In this document: positions 1 to 6,554 of the stretch, piece by piece
Numbering within the stretch: the stretch's first letter is position 1
How the letters are laid out: every line of letters begins with the position of its first letter
Translations under genes and position numbers: made by a program
Notes under the pieces: model-generated
Databases searched by the model: none
What the model was told of the DNA's origin: nothing
What the model saw: the letters and a program-made list of their open reading frames with translations, nothing else
Source of the DNA: Desulfobacterales bacterium HSG17
GTDB lineage: Bacteria > Desulfobacterota > Desulfobacteria > Desulfobacterales > Desulfococcaceae
Assembly: GCA_030377945.1 (NCBI GenBank)
Contig: JAUCGD010000186.1
Location: 1-6,559, forward strand
Direction: 5' to 3'
Length of the DNA: 6,559 nucleotides

Positions 1-53
1 ATGATGTGCAAAGCACACATGGTCAGGGTAAAAAAAACTAACAATCTCTTCAT
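1..53 (-). CDS. 5' end of a divergent gene for a probable exported protein (partial)
   Basis: Read on the minus strand, an ATG at 53-51 opens a frame that runs off the window edge after 17 full codons: MKRLLVFFTLTMCALHI. It has the form of a signal peptide: two basic residues after Met, then a hydrophobic stretch. A perfect AGGAGG Shine-Dalgarno (plus-strand CCTCCT at 60-65) lies 6 nt before the ATG, which is the strongest reason to believe the gene. The gene is transcribed away from mttB, so the two share an upstream region. Products exported next to methylamine genes are often substrate-binding proteins of amine or betaine transporters, but nothing in these few residues shows that. The cysteine at residue 13 is not in a good lipobox (preceded by L-T-M), so a lipoprotein is not supported. 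Confidence 0.55.
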   Translation of the reverse strand, partial: MKRLLVFFTLTMCALHI

Positions 54-59
54 TTAAAA

Positions 60-65
60 CCTCCT
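60..65 (-). promoter_or_regulatory. Shine-Dalgarno of the divergent gene
   Basis: Plus-strand CCTCCT reads AGGAGG on the minus strand, a perfect ribosome-binding site, 6 nt upstream of the minus-strand ATG at 53-51. It decides the start of that partial gene. Confidence 0.6.
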
Positions 66-119
66 GATTAAATATTATTTGTTATTGTTTCCATTTTTAG
101 CACCAATTTTTGTTAACAC

Positions 120-148
120 AAATTGTCGAACAATTTTTATTGACAATT
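120..148. promoter_or_regulatory. inverted-repeat cluster, candidate operator between divergent genes
   Basis: Positions 120-136 form a perfect inverted repeat with 7-nt arms around CGA (AAATTGT-CGA-ACAATTT). A further copy of the right-hand half-site, GACAATT at 142-148, is an exact reverse complement of AATTGTC at 121-127. The second copy overlaps TTGACA (140-145), which matches a sigma70 -35 box exactly. No good -10 box lies 16-18 nt downstream (GTAAGG, TAAGGA or AAGGAA). A transcription-factor site controlling mttB, the divergent gene, or both is plausible for this layout. The identity of the regulator is unknown and the region is AT-rich, so chance matches are possible. Confidence 0.35.
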
Positions 149-228
149 CTATAAAGGCTTTGTAAGGAAGTCAAGGAAAAAAGTTGCTTACCTTAATAGT
201 AGCAGCAATATTATAGATAAGATGAGTG

Positions 229-261
229 TGGCTGCCGTTTTTATTTACAAAACCGCAGCCA
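229..261 (+). promoter_or_regulatory. hairpin in the mttB leader
   Basis: GGCTGCCGTTTT (230-241) pairs with AAAACCGCAGCC (249-260) around the 7-nt loop TATTTAC, with a single C-C mismatch (236/254) and an added T-A pair at 229/261. It ends 20 nt before the mttB Shine-Dalgarno. It is not followed by a T-run on the plus strand, and none follows on the minus strand, so it does not look like an intrinsic terminator. It could be a structured 5' leader, an mRNA-stability element, or a protein-binding DNA dyad. No known riboswitch consensus was recognised around it. Confidence 0.4.
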
Positions 262-281
262 AAACATTAACCCTTAGTTGT

Positions 282-288
282 GGGGTGA
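282..288 (+). promoter_or_regulatory. Shine-Dalgarno that selects the mttB start at 296
   Basis: GGGGTGA lies 7 nt before ATG 296. An in-frame TTG at 278 would also open the frame, but this site lies inside the extra codons, so ATG 296 is the better start. Using TTG would add six residues. Confidence 0.55.
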
Positions 289-295
289 AAATACT

Positions 296-1771
296 ATGAA
301 ACGAAATTGTCATGCCGGGCGACAGCTTAGTTCGGGTCTGAGCCTTAACATCCTAACTGATGATGAACTTGAGGATATCCACTATGGAACCCTCGAAGTT
401 CTAAATGAAACAGGTGTTTTTGTTGAAGACGAGGATGCACTTGATTGTTTTGAACAGGGCGGGGCAGATGTCAACCGGGAAACAAAAATTGTTAAGATTC
501 CGCCGCATATAGTGGAAGATGCTGTGCGCAGTGCGCCTCCAAAGGTTGTTTTATACGGCCGTGACCCAAAGCACGATATTGTACTGGAAAATACACGAGT
601 TCACTTTACCAATTTCAGTGAAGGCGTTATGGTAAATGATCCGTATACAGGAGAACACAGGCCGCCTGTTAAACATGACCTGGTTGATTCTGCAAAAGTA
701 ATTGATTTTCTTCCTGAAATTGATTTTTGTGAAAAAGCCCTGGGTGCCCATGATGTGGCTCAGGAAACAGTACCCCTGCATAATGCCGAAGCTTATTTGA
801 CAAATACAACCAAGCATTGTGCTTTTGGTCCTGGTAACGGAAAATTCCTGAGAAAAATAATTGAGATGGGCCAAGTTATTGCCGGGGGCGTGAAAAAATT
901 CAGGCAAAGGCCCCTGGTTTCTTTTACAACCTGCCCTGTAAGCCCCCTTAAATTAATTTCAGACTGCTGTGAAATTATTATGGAAGCAGCCAGGAACAAT
1001 GTTGTCTGTAATATTCTTTCCATGGCAATGGCCGGTGGTACTGCTCCTGTAACTCTTGCAGGAACTCTTGTAAATCATAATGCCGAGGTGCTTTCCGGGA
1101 TTACCCTTTCACAGCTCACAAAAAAAGGGGCTCCTGTTATTTACGGGAGTTCAACAACTGCAATGGATTTGAAACTGGCATCTGCCAGTGTGGGCACACC
1201 TGAGTGTGCTGTAATCAGCGGTGCAGTTGCCCGGCTGGCCCGCTATTATGCCTTGCCCAGTTATGTGGCAGGCGGATAGAGCGACAGTAAAATATCCGAT
1301 ACCCAGACCGGCCATGAAAAGACATTAACCGGACTTATACCCGCATTGGCAGGTGCCAATATGATTTATGGTCCGGGGATGCTTGAAAGCGGCATCACCT
1401 TTGATTTTGGCCAGCTGGTTTTAGATTGTGAGTTTGTTCGTATGATTAAACATACCATCCAGGGAGTTCCTGTGAATGATGACACCCTTGCTATTGACCC
1501 TGTCAAGGAGATAGGGCCGGGCGGGAATTTCCTCATGCACAAACACACTTTCACATACATGAGACAACAATCTGCACCAGAATTGATTGACCGGAAAATG
1601 AGAGGTGCCTGGGAAAGTGCCGGTGCAGCCAGTGCTTTTGACAGGGCCATGGAAAAAGTCCGGTATATACTGGAAAACCATAAACCAGAGCCTCTATCCC
1701 AAGACGTGCTGGCAAAAATCCGTTCTATTGTTGAAGAAACTGAAAAAGAGATGGGGATTACCCCTAAATGA
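296..1771 (+). CDS. mttB: pyrrolysine-containing trimethylamine methyltransferase (MttB)
   Basis: This is an MttB-family methyltransferase of 491 residues if UAG at 1277-1279 is read as pyrrolysine at residue 328. Known MttB moves a methyl group from trimethylamine to a cognate corrinoid protein (MttC) in the cytoplasm. The whole length matches the family as I recall Methanosarcina MttB (about 495 residues): LTDDELEDIHYGTLEVL near residues 20-36, SMAMAGG and GTLVNHNAEVLSGI around 242-265, and YGSSTT before the active site. The amber codon sits between SYVAGG and SDSK, matching SYVAGS-Pyl-SDAK, and the same frame continues with GHEKTLTGLIPALAGANMIYG. The gene ends in TGA, with a second in-frame TGA two codons on. 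It starts a tight operon, 24 nt before the FAD enzyme. No corrinoid-protein gene is adjacent, so the exact substrate (trimethylamine or another methylated amine) is not proven. Without suppression a 327-residue fragment would result. Confidence 0.95.
1277..1279 (+). other. UAG codon recoded as pyrrolysine in mttB
   Basis: The in-frame TAG follows Gly-Gly and precedes Ser-Asp-Ser-Lys, at residue 328 counted from ATG 296 (334 from TTG 278). Sequence on both sides is unbroken MttB in one frame, with no frameshift. The position is that of pyrrolysine in characterised MttB, where Pyl is thought to bind and activate the methylamine. The window itself carries the matching suppressor tRNA at 6046-6118. 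A pseudogene or sequencing error is much less likely. Confidence 0.95.
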
Positions 1772-1795
1772 TATTGAGTTAGCAGAGGAATACTA

Positions 1796-4261
1796 ATGGA
1801 AAATAAGAAGATAAACCTTCCATCCCAGGCAAATGTCGTCATCATCGGCGGTGGTATAATCGGTTGTTCACTAGCCTATCATCTCGGTCATATGGGGTGC
1901 AAAGACGTTGTGCTTTTGGAACGGGATGAACTGACATCAGGAACTACATGGCATGCAGCAGGCCTGATGGTAACATTTGGCTCATTATCCGAAACAGCAA
2001 CCCAGATGAGGCTTTACGGTCGTGATCTTTATAACAGCCTTGAGGCGGAAACAGGTTTGTCAACCGGGTTTATGCCGGTCGGATTTATTGAAGCAGCCAG
2101 CAATAAAGACCGGCTTGAGGAGTATCGCCGTGTAGCGGAATTTAACCGTTACTGCGGTGTAGATGTAAATGAAATTTCTCCTTCTGAGATAAAAAAATTA
2201 TTTCCCCTGGCAAAAGTGGATGATCTTCTGGCAGGTTTTTATATAAAAGAGGATGGAAGGGTAAATCCTGTTGACGGAACTATGGCCCTTGCCAAAGGCG
2301 CACGCAACCAGGGAGTACAAATTTTTGAGGGCGTATCTTCTAGTGGTGTAATAAAAAAGAACGGGGTTGTCACAGGTGTTAAAACAACAGCAGGTGATAT
2401 AAAGGCTGATGTAGTTGTCAATTGTGCAGGAATGTGGGCACGCCAGATCGGGGATGTGGACGGGGTTAATATTCCAAACCAGTCAACTGAGCACTATTAC
2501 CTTATTACAGAAGAGATAGACGGCATTCCCCAGAATATGCCGATTCTTGAAGATCCTTCTCACTACGGATATTACAGGGAAGAAGTCGGCGGTTTAATGA
2601 TCGGCTTGTTTGAGCCGGTCTGTGCACCCTGGAAACTGGATAAAGTTCCGGAAACATTTTCTTTTGGTGAGATTGAACCTGACTGGGACAGGATGGGCCC
2701 GTTCCTGGAAAAAGCCATGTCCCGTGTTCCTATTTCAGAGACACTTGGTGTTAAAAAATTCTTCTGCGGCCCGGAAAGCTTTACTGCTGATCTTTCTGCA
2801 ATTATCGGTGAAGCCCCGGAATTAAAAAATTATTTTGTATGCGCGGGTCTGAATTCAGTTGGCATTATTATGGGGCCCGGCCTGGGGCAGATGATGGCAA
2901 GATGGATTATTGAAGGAGATCCTGGATGCGATATTACAGGCTTTAATATTGACCGTCTCCACACTTACCAGAATAACTACGATTACCGAAAGCACAGAAC
3001 AGTTGAATCCCTTGGAAAAGTTTACAAATGCCACTATCCTTTCCAGTCCATGGAAACAGCAAGAGGTGCAAAAAAATCGGCCATATTTGACCGTTTAGCA
3101 GCCCAGGGCGCCTGTTTCAAGGATGTCAGCGGCTGGGAAGGAGCAGACTGGTTTGCCCCTGAAGGACAGGAACCCAGGATTGACAAGCATTCCTGGGCCA
3201 GGGAAGACTGGTTTGCAAACTGGGAAAGAGAGCATCGCGCAGCCAGGGAAAATGTTATCCTGATGGACATGTCTTTTATGTCAAAGTTCCTTGTCCAGGG
3301 CAGGGATGCAGGAAAGGTTCTCAATTACATCTCAGCCAATAATGTGGATGAAAAGATAAACCAGGTAACTTATACGCCCTGGCTGAATAAAAACGGCAAA
3401 CTTGAAGCAGACCTGACTGTTGCAAAACTTGAACATGAAAAATACCTTGTTGTGGTTACAGATACTATGCACCGTCATGCAGAGACATGGCTGAAAAGAA
3501 ATATCCCGGAGGATGCCCATACCTTTGTTACAGATGTTACTTCTGCCTATGCCCAGATCAATATCCAGGGGCCAAAATCCAGGGAGCTTTTGCAGTCAGT
3601 TACAACAGCCGACATGTCCAATAAAGCTTTTCCATACAGGCATGCAAGAGAGATTGCCATTGGTTACGGACGGGCTGTGTGCATGCGCCTGACTTACCTG
3701 GGAGAACTGGGTTATGAATTGTATATACCGACCGAACAGGCTGTTCATGTTTATGACACAATTGTCGAGGCCGGGAAGAATTTTAATCTTGTTCATGCAG
3801 GTCTCAAGGCTTTGGGCAGTTTGAGGATGGAAAAAGGCTACCGTGATTACGGACATGATATGGACAACACGGACGACCCCTATGAAACCGGTCTTGGATT
3901 TACAGTTAAACTGGACAAGCCAGGCGGTTTTATCGGCAGGGAAGCCTGTATTAAAAAGAAAGAAGAGGGCCCTTTAAAAAGACGTCTGGCCCAGGTTTTA
4001 GTTAAGGACCCTGAACAATTATTATTCCATGCCGAGGTGATAACCCGTAACAGCAAAAACGCAGGCTATGTAAGATCAGGCTCATACTGCTATACCCTGG
4101 GTGGAGCAGTCGGTTTATTTATGATTGAAGCTGATGAACCTGTGGATGAAGCATATCTAACCAAAGGAGAATGGCAGATAAATATCGCAGGCAAAACATA
4201 TGCTGCCGAGGTTTCATTAAAACCCATGTATGATCCTGATATGAAAAGAATAAAAGTTTGA
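1796..4261 (+). CDS. FAD-dependent dimethylglycine/sarcosine dehydrogenase-like protein with GcvT domain
   Basis: This 821-residue protein has the architecture of dimethylglycine and sarcosine dehydrogenases (about 850 residues in mammals). An N-terminal DAO-type FAD domain carries G18-x-G20-x-x-G23 and the ribose-binding acidic residue E42. The SGTTWHAAGL segment holds H53, aligned with the histidine that binds FAD covalently in mammalian relatives. A linking FAO-type middle domain lies at about 385-440, and a GcvT-like aminomethyltransferase domain runs from about 483 to the end, with ADLTV near 539 and LRMEKGYRDYGHD near 680. Family members oxidise an N-methyl group, hand the carbon to tetrahydrofolate as 5,10-methylene-THF, and pass electrons to ETF. 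The etfB and etfA genes follow 15 nt downstream, which fits. No signal peptide is seen, so it is probably cytoplasmic. Start ATG 1796 has AGAGGAA 5 nt upstream. Whether it uses dimethylglycine, sarcosine, dimethylamine or another amine cannot be read from sequence. Confidence 0.85.
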   Translation: MENKKINLPSQANVVIIGGGIIGCSLAYHLGHMGCKDVVLLERDELTSGTTWHAAGLMVTFGSLSETATQMRLYGRDLYNSLEAETGLSTGFMPVGFIEAASNKDRLEEYRRVAEFNRYCGVDVNEISPSEIKKLFPLAKVDDLLAGFYIKEDGRVNPVDGTMALAKGARNQGVQIFEGVSSSGVIKKNGVVTGVKTTAGDIKADVVVNCAGMWARQIGDVDGVNIPNQSTEHYYLITEEIDGIPQNMPILEDPSHYGYYREEVGGLMIGLFEPVCAPWKLDKVPETFSFGEIEPDWDRMGPFLEKAMSRVPISETLGVKKFFCGPESFTADLSAIIGEAPELKNYFVCAGLNSVGIIMGPGLGQMMARWIIEGDPGCDITGFNIDRLHTYQNNYDYRKHRTVESLGKVYKCHYPFQSMETARGAKKSAIFDRLAAQGACFKDVSGWEGADWFAPEGQEPRIDKHSWAREDWFANWEREHRAARENVILMDMSFMSKFLVQGRDAGKVLNYISANNVDEKINQVTYTPWLNKNGKLEADLTVAKLEHEKYLVVVTDTMHRHAETWLKRNIPEDAHTFVTDVTSAYAQINIQGPKSRELLQSVTTADMSNKAFPYRHAREIAIGYGRAVCMRLTYLGELGYELYIPTEQAVHVYDTIVEAGKNFNLVHAGLKALGSLRMEKGYRDYGHDMDNTDDPYETGLGFTVKLDKPGGFIGREACIKKKEEGPLKRRLAQVLVKDPEQLLFHAEVITRNSKNAGYVRSGSYCYTLGGAVGLFMIEADEPVDEAYLTKGEWQINIAGKTYAAEVSLKPMYDPDMKRIKV

Positions 4262-4276
4262 AAAACAAGGAAGAAC

Positions 4277-5047
4277 ATGAAAATATTTGTATGCGTAAAG
4301 CATGTACCTGACACGGCAGCCAGCATAAAAGTTGACGGGCAAGCAGGATATAATAGCGAAGATATTGTATTTATCATAAATCCCTATGATGAATATGCAA
4401 TTGAGGAAGCTGTCAGTATTGTTGAAAAAGAGGGTGGAGAGGTTGTAATCATTACCCTGGGTAAACCAGATGCAGTTACTTCCATAAGAACAGCCCTGGC
4501 AATGGGGGCAGACCGGGCCATACTGATTAAAACAGATGAACAATTCCCGGACAGCAGTATGACTGCCAGGGTTATTGCGGCTGCCATTGAACAGGACGGT
4601 TTGCCGGACATTATTTTTTGCGGAAAAGGTTCGGTTGATTCGGAAAGTTTCCAGACACAATACCGCCTGGCAGAAAACCTTGTCATGCCCGTTATTAATG
4701 ATGTGTCCACTTTAACACTTGATACTGGTAAAATTACAGCTCAAAGGGATATTGGAAGCAGCGGGAAACAGGTCATTGAAATGAAATTGCCCGGTGTAAT
4801 CGGTGCTGCAAAAGGATTGAACGAGCCCCGATACCCGACTGTAATGAATGTGATGAAAGCCAAGAAGAAAAAAATCAATGAAATTGAAATCTCCGATCTT
4901 GGGATAGACCCGAAACAAAACCGGGTAATAATGGAAAAACTTGAATCTGCCCCGGAGCGTGCCAATGCCGAGATAATCCAGGGATCAGTGGACAACCAGG
5001 TAACTGAGCTTATCAGGATACTGAGAGAAGACAAAAAGGTGATATAA
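4277..5047 (+). CDS. etfB: electron transfer flavoprotein, beta subunit
   Basis: The 256-residue product has the normal length and motifs of EtfB/FixA. MKIFVCVKHVPD at the N-terminus, NPYDEYAIEEA at about 35-45, and the family signature at about 156-198 (QRDIGSSGKQVIEMKLPGV, then LNEPRYPTVM and KAKKKK) are all present. EtfB pairs with EtfA to form a soluble cytoplasmic one-electron carrier, taking electrons from flavin dehydrogenases. Here the preceding dimethylglycine dehydrogenase-like enzyme is the obvious donor. The nucleotide-binding loop CGKGSVDSES (115-124) is unlike the usual GKQAxDxD form, so whether the beta subunit binds AMP (classical) or FAD (bifurcating) cannot be told. ATG 4277 is preceded by AAGGA with a 5-nt spacer. 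The TAA stop overlaps the Shine-Dalgarno of etfA. Confidence 0.95.
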   Translation: MKIFVCVKHVPDTAASIKVDGQAGYNSEDIVFIINPYDEYAIEEAVSIVEKEGGEVVIITLGKPDAVTSIRTALAMGADRAILIKTDEQFPDSSMTARVIAAAIEQDGLPDIIFCGKGSVDSESFQTQYRLAENLVMPVINDVSTLTLDTGKITAQRDIGSSGKQVIEMKLPGVIGAAKGLNEPRYPTVMNVMKAKKKKINEIEISDLGIDPKQNRVIMEKLESAPERANAEIIQGSVDNQVTELIRILREDKKVI

Positions 5048-5051
5048 GGAG
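5045..5051 (+). promoter_or_regulatory. etfA Shine-Dalgarno overlapping the etfB stop
   Basis: TAAGGAG contains the TAA stop of etfB and the AAGGAG ribosome site of etfA, so ribosomes ending on etfB sit on the next start. The spacing, 3 nt to ATG 5055 and 9 nt to ATG 5061, favours the second start slightly. Confidence 0.6.
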
Positions 5052-5054
5052 AAA

Positions 5055-6008
5055 ATGGGTATGCCTAAAACCGGAATATTAATAGAAACTGAAAATAACC
5101 GGGTCAAAGAAGCTTCCCTGGGAGCCATGACCGCTGCTGCCGGGAGTGAAATTTATGCATTCATATTGGAAGGAGATGCAGGTGCTGTTGCGGATAAACT
5201 AGCTGAGTACGGTGCTGCCCGAATTATTATAGTTGCTCCAAAGGATGATTTGTCAAAAAATCCTGATCTCCAGGCAAAAGCTTTATCCCAGGCTGTAAAA
5301 GAGTATGAACTTGATGCCTTTTTAGGGTCGGCCAGTCCTGTGGGACAGGATATGTTTGCAAGGATGGGCGCAATCCTGGATGTTCCCCTTGTATCTGATA
5401 GTATCAAAATAGATATTGAGGAAAAAACAGCTGTAAAATCACATTTTTCAGGCAAAACCTTTGCTAGTATGAAAGTGGCAGCATCACCGTTTTTGTGTAC
5501 AATCCGCCCAAATTCAATAGAGCCTGTTCCGGCCAAAGCAAAAGAAGACAATGCAGAAGTTGAAATTATTGAATTTAATTTTGAACACGGGAATGGCGGT
5601 CAGGTAACAATTATTGAAACTGTAAAGGATGATAAAGGTAAAATAGATCTGGCAGAAGCATCTATCATTATTTCCGGTGGCCGAGCTATGGAGTCTGCTG
5701 AAAACTTTTCCATACTTAAAGAGTGTGCTGAAAAACTGGGCGCTGCTGTGGGCGCTTCAAGAGCTGCTGTTGATTCAGGTTATGCTCCCCACACCATGCA
5801 GGTAGGGCAGACAGGAAAAACCGTTAGCCCAAAACTCTATATTGCCTGCGGCATTTCAGGAGCTGTACAGCATTTTGCAGGAATGAAAACCTCGGAAATA
5901 ATCGTGGCAGTTAACAAGGATAAAGATGCCCCGATTTTTTCCAAATGCGATTATGGAATTGTTGGAGATGTTTTTGAAATTATACCTTTATTGACAAACA
6001 AATTATAA
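5055..6008 (+). CDS. etfA: electron transfer flavoprotein, alpha subunit
   Basis: The 317-residue product is a full-length EtfA. The C-terminal FAD-binding domain is clear: SGGRAM (207-212), [11 protein letters not shown] (233-243), [20 protein letters not shown] (250-269), QHFAGM (272-277) and [11 protein letters not shown] (285-295), then DYGIVGD. The N-terminal domain up to about 190 is the usual Rossmann-like half that contacts EtfB. The heterodimer would carry electrons from the FAD enzyme towards an ETF:quinone oxidoreductase, which is not in the window. AAGGAG (5046-5051) is only 3 nt before ATG 5055 but 9 nt before a second in-frame ATG at 5061 (MPKTGIL), so translation may start at either. 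The gene begins 7 nt after etfB, typical of translational coupling. Confidence 0.96.
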   Translation: MGMPKTGILIETENNRVKEASLGAMTAAAGSEIYAFILEGDAGAVADKLAEYGAARIIIVAPKDDLSKNPDLQAKALSQAVKEYELDAFLGSASPVGQDMFARMGAILDVPLVSDSIKIDIEEKTAVKSHFSGKTFASMKVAASPFLCTIRPNSIEPVPAKAKEDNAEVEIIEFNFEHGNGGQVTIIETVKDDKGKIDLAEASIIISGGRAMESAENFSILKECAEKLGAAVGASRAAVDSGYAPHTMQVGQTGKTVSPKLYIACGISGAVQHFAGMKTSEIIVAVNKDKDAPIFSKCDYGIVGDVFEIIPLLTNKL

Positions 6009-6009
6009 T
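6004..6009 (+). promoter_or_regulatory. possible -10 box for pylT
   Basis: TATAAT, a perfect sigma70 -10 hexamer, overlaps the TAA stop of etfA. It would start transcription near 6016, about 30 nt before the mature tRNA. The TTGACA at 5991-5996 is too close (7 nt) to act as its -35, and the hexamer 17 nt upstream is poor (TATACC). It could therefore be chance, and pylT may instead be cut from the operon transcript. Confidence 0.25.
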
Positions 6010-6045
6010 CCAAGCCAATAAATAAAAAACAAGGCAGATGCAATC

Positions 6046-6118
6046 GGAGGGTGGATCGGACGGGATCACACGGACTCTAAATCCGTGCAGCCGGGTGCAA
6101 CTCCCGGACTCTCCGCCA
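6046..6118 (+). tRNA. pylT: tRNA-Pyl, anticodon CUA
   Basis: The gene folds as a 73-nt tRNA with encoded CCA. The acceptor stem is GGAGGGT (6046-6052) with ACTCTCC (6108-6114), including one G-T wobble; the discriminator is G6115 and CCA is 6116-6118. Features special to tRNA-Pyl are present: a single base between acceptor and D stems, a 4-bp D stem (GATC/GATC) with a small 6-nt loop lacking the usual conserved D-loop sequence, one base before the anticodon stem, a 6-bp anticodon stem (CACGGA/TCCGTG), loop CTCTAAA with anticodon CTA at 6077-6079, a 3-nt variable loop, and a perfect 5-bp T stem with loop TGCAACT. It closely resembles the bacterial tRNA-Pyl of Desulfitobacterium as I recall it. 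It decodes UAG, matching the amber codon in mttB. Confidence 0.97.
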
Positions 6119-6185
6119 TTTGCAAATGATACAAAGCTTGAGAATGCCCGGAACTAGCAGCAGGAACACTGGAAATATTACTTGA
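6119..6185 (+). other. short spacer between pylT and pylSn
   Basis: These 67 nt carry no coding frame, terminator hairpin or promoter that I can support. A weak GGAA at 6171-6174, 11 nt before the pylSn ATG, is the only ribosome-site candidate. The lack of a terminator suggests that pylT and pylSn share a transcript. Confidence 0.4.
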
Positions 6186-6554
6186 ATGGCAGATGGAACA
6201 TCAAAAGTTAAATCCGTAAAAAAACGGTACTACCGAAAACGTGTACGGCTTTTTAAACTGGTTGAAAAAATCAAGCTGTGGCCTTCCAGGACAGGACAGC
6301 TGCACGGAATCCGGTCAATAAATATTTTGGGTGAAACAGCTGTGTTAACCACACATTGCAACAAAGAGTTTATTACCGGAAATTCCCTGAACAGCCGTGC
6401 AGCAAGGTGGCTTAGAAACAAATGGTTTGTCAGGGTGTGCCCCAAATGCGGGATACCGGAGTGGAAACTTGAAAAATATGCATCAACTTTGTTTAAACGC
6501 CATTACGGCTCTGGTTTAACATTATTAAAAAACAAAGATATAGATATAGATTAA
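6186..6554 (+). CDS. pylSn: pyrrolysyl-tRNA synthetase N-terminal domain protein (PylSn)
   Basis: This 122-residue protein matches the tRNA-binding N-terminal domain of pyrrolysyl-tRNA synthetase, which bacteria encode apart from the catalytic PylSc. LWPSRTGQLHGI (31-42) aligns with LWMSRTGTLHKI of the methanosarcinal enzyme, so H40 matches its zinc-ligand histidine. SLNSRAARWLRNKW (67-80) aligns with the SRTARAxRHHKY segment. C85-P-K-C88 matches CKRC, the cysteine part of the zinc site. PylSn grips the unusual core of tRNA-Pyl and aids charging by PylSc. Residues 6-24 are very basic (KVKSVKKRYYRKRVRLFK), an extension ahead of the conserved start that may add RNA contacts. A TGA directly before ATG 6186 fixes this as the earliest start. 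CAGGA at 6555-6559 may be the ribosome site of the next gene, plausibly pylSc. Confidence 0.93.
   Translation: MADGTSKVKSVKKRYYRKRVRLFKLVEKIKLWPSRTGQLHGIRSINILGETAVLTTHCNKEFITGNSLNSRAARWLRNKWFVRVCPKCGIPEWKLEKYASTLFKRHYGSGLTLLKNKDIDID

Noticed and set aside
175..187. Sigma54 -24/-12 promoter (AAGG then TTGC)
   Set aside because: GG and GC are 11 rather than 12 nt apart and the flanking bases do not match TGGCAC.
54..295. Cobalamin riboswitch ahead of mttB
   Set aside because: No B12-box-like sequence or matching conserved core is visible in the leader, despite MttB's link to corrinoids.
1277..1335. A stem-loop after the UAG acting as a pyrrolysine insertion element
   Set aside because: Only a 4-bp self-complementary CCGG pairing is seen with a long loop. 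No convincing structure is visible, and MttB readthrough is not known to need one.
1346..1771. The C-terminal part of mttB as a separate 141-residue gene
   Set aside because: It is in the same frame as the upstream part, lacks a Shine-Dalgarno, would start inside the conserved PALAGANMIYG segment, and is joined by the UAG at 1277 as pyrrolysine.
296..1771. mttB as a nonsense pseudogene
   Set aside because: The single stop is UAG at the family's pyrrolysine site, no other lesion is present, and tRNA-Pyl and PylSn are encoded nearby.
5991..6024. TTGACA with TAAATA as a pylT promoter
   Set aside because: The spacer is 22 nt, too long for a sigma70 promoter. The TATAAT at 6004-6009 is kept only as a weak candidate.
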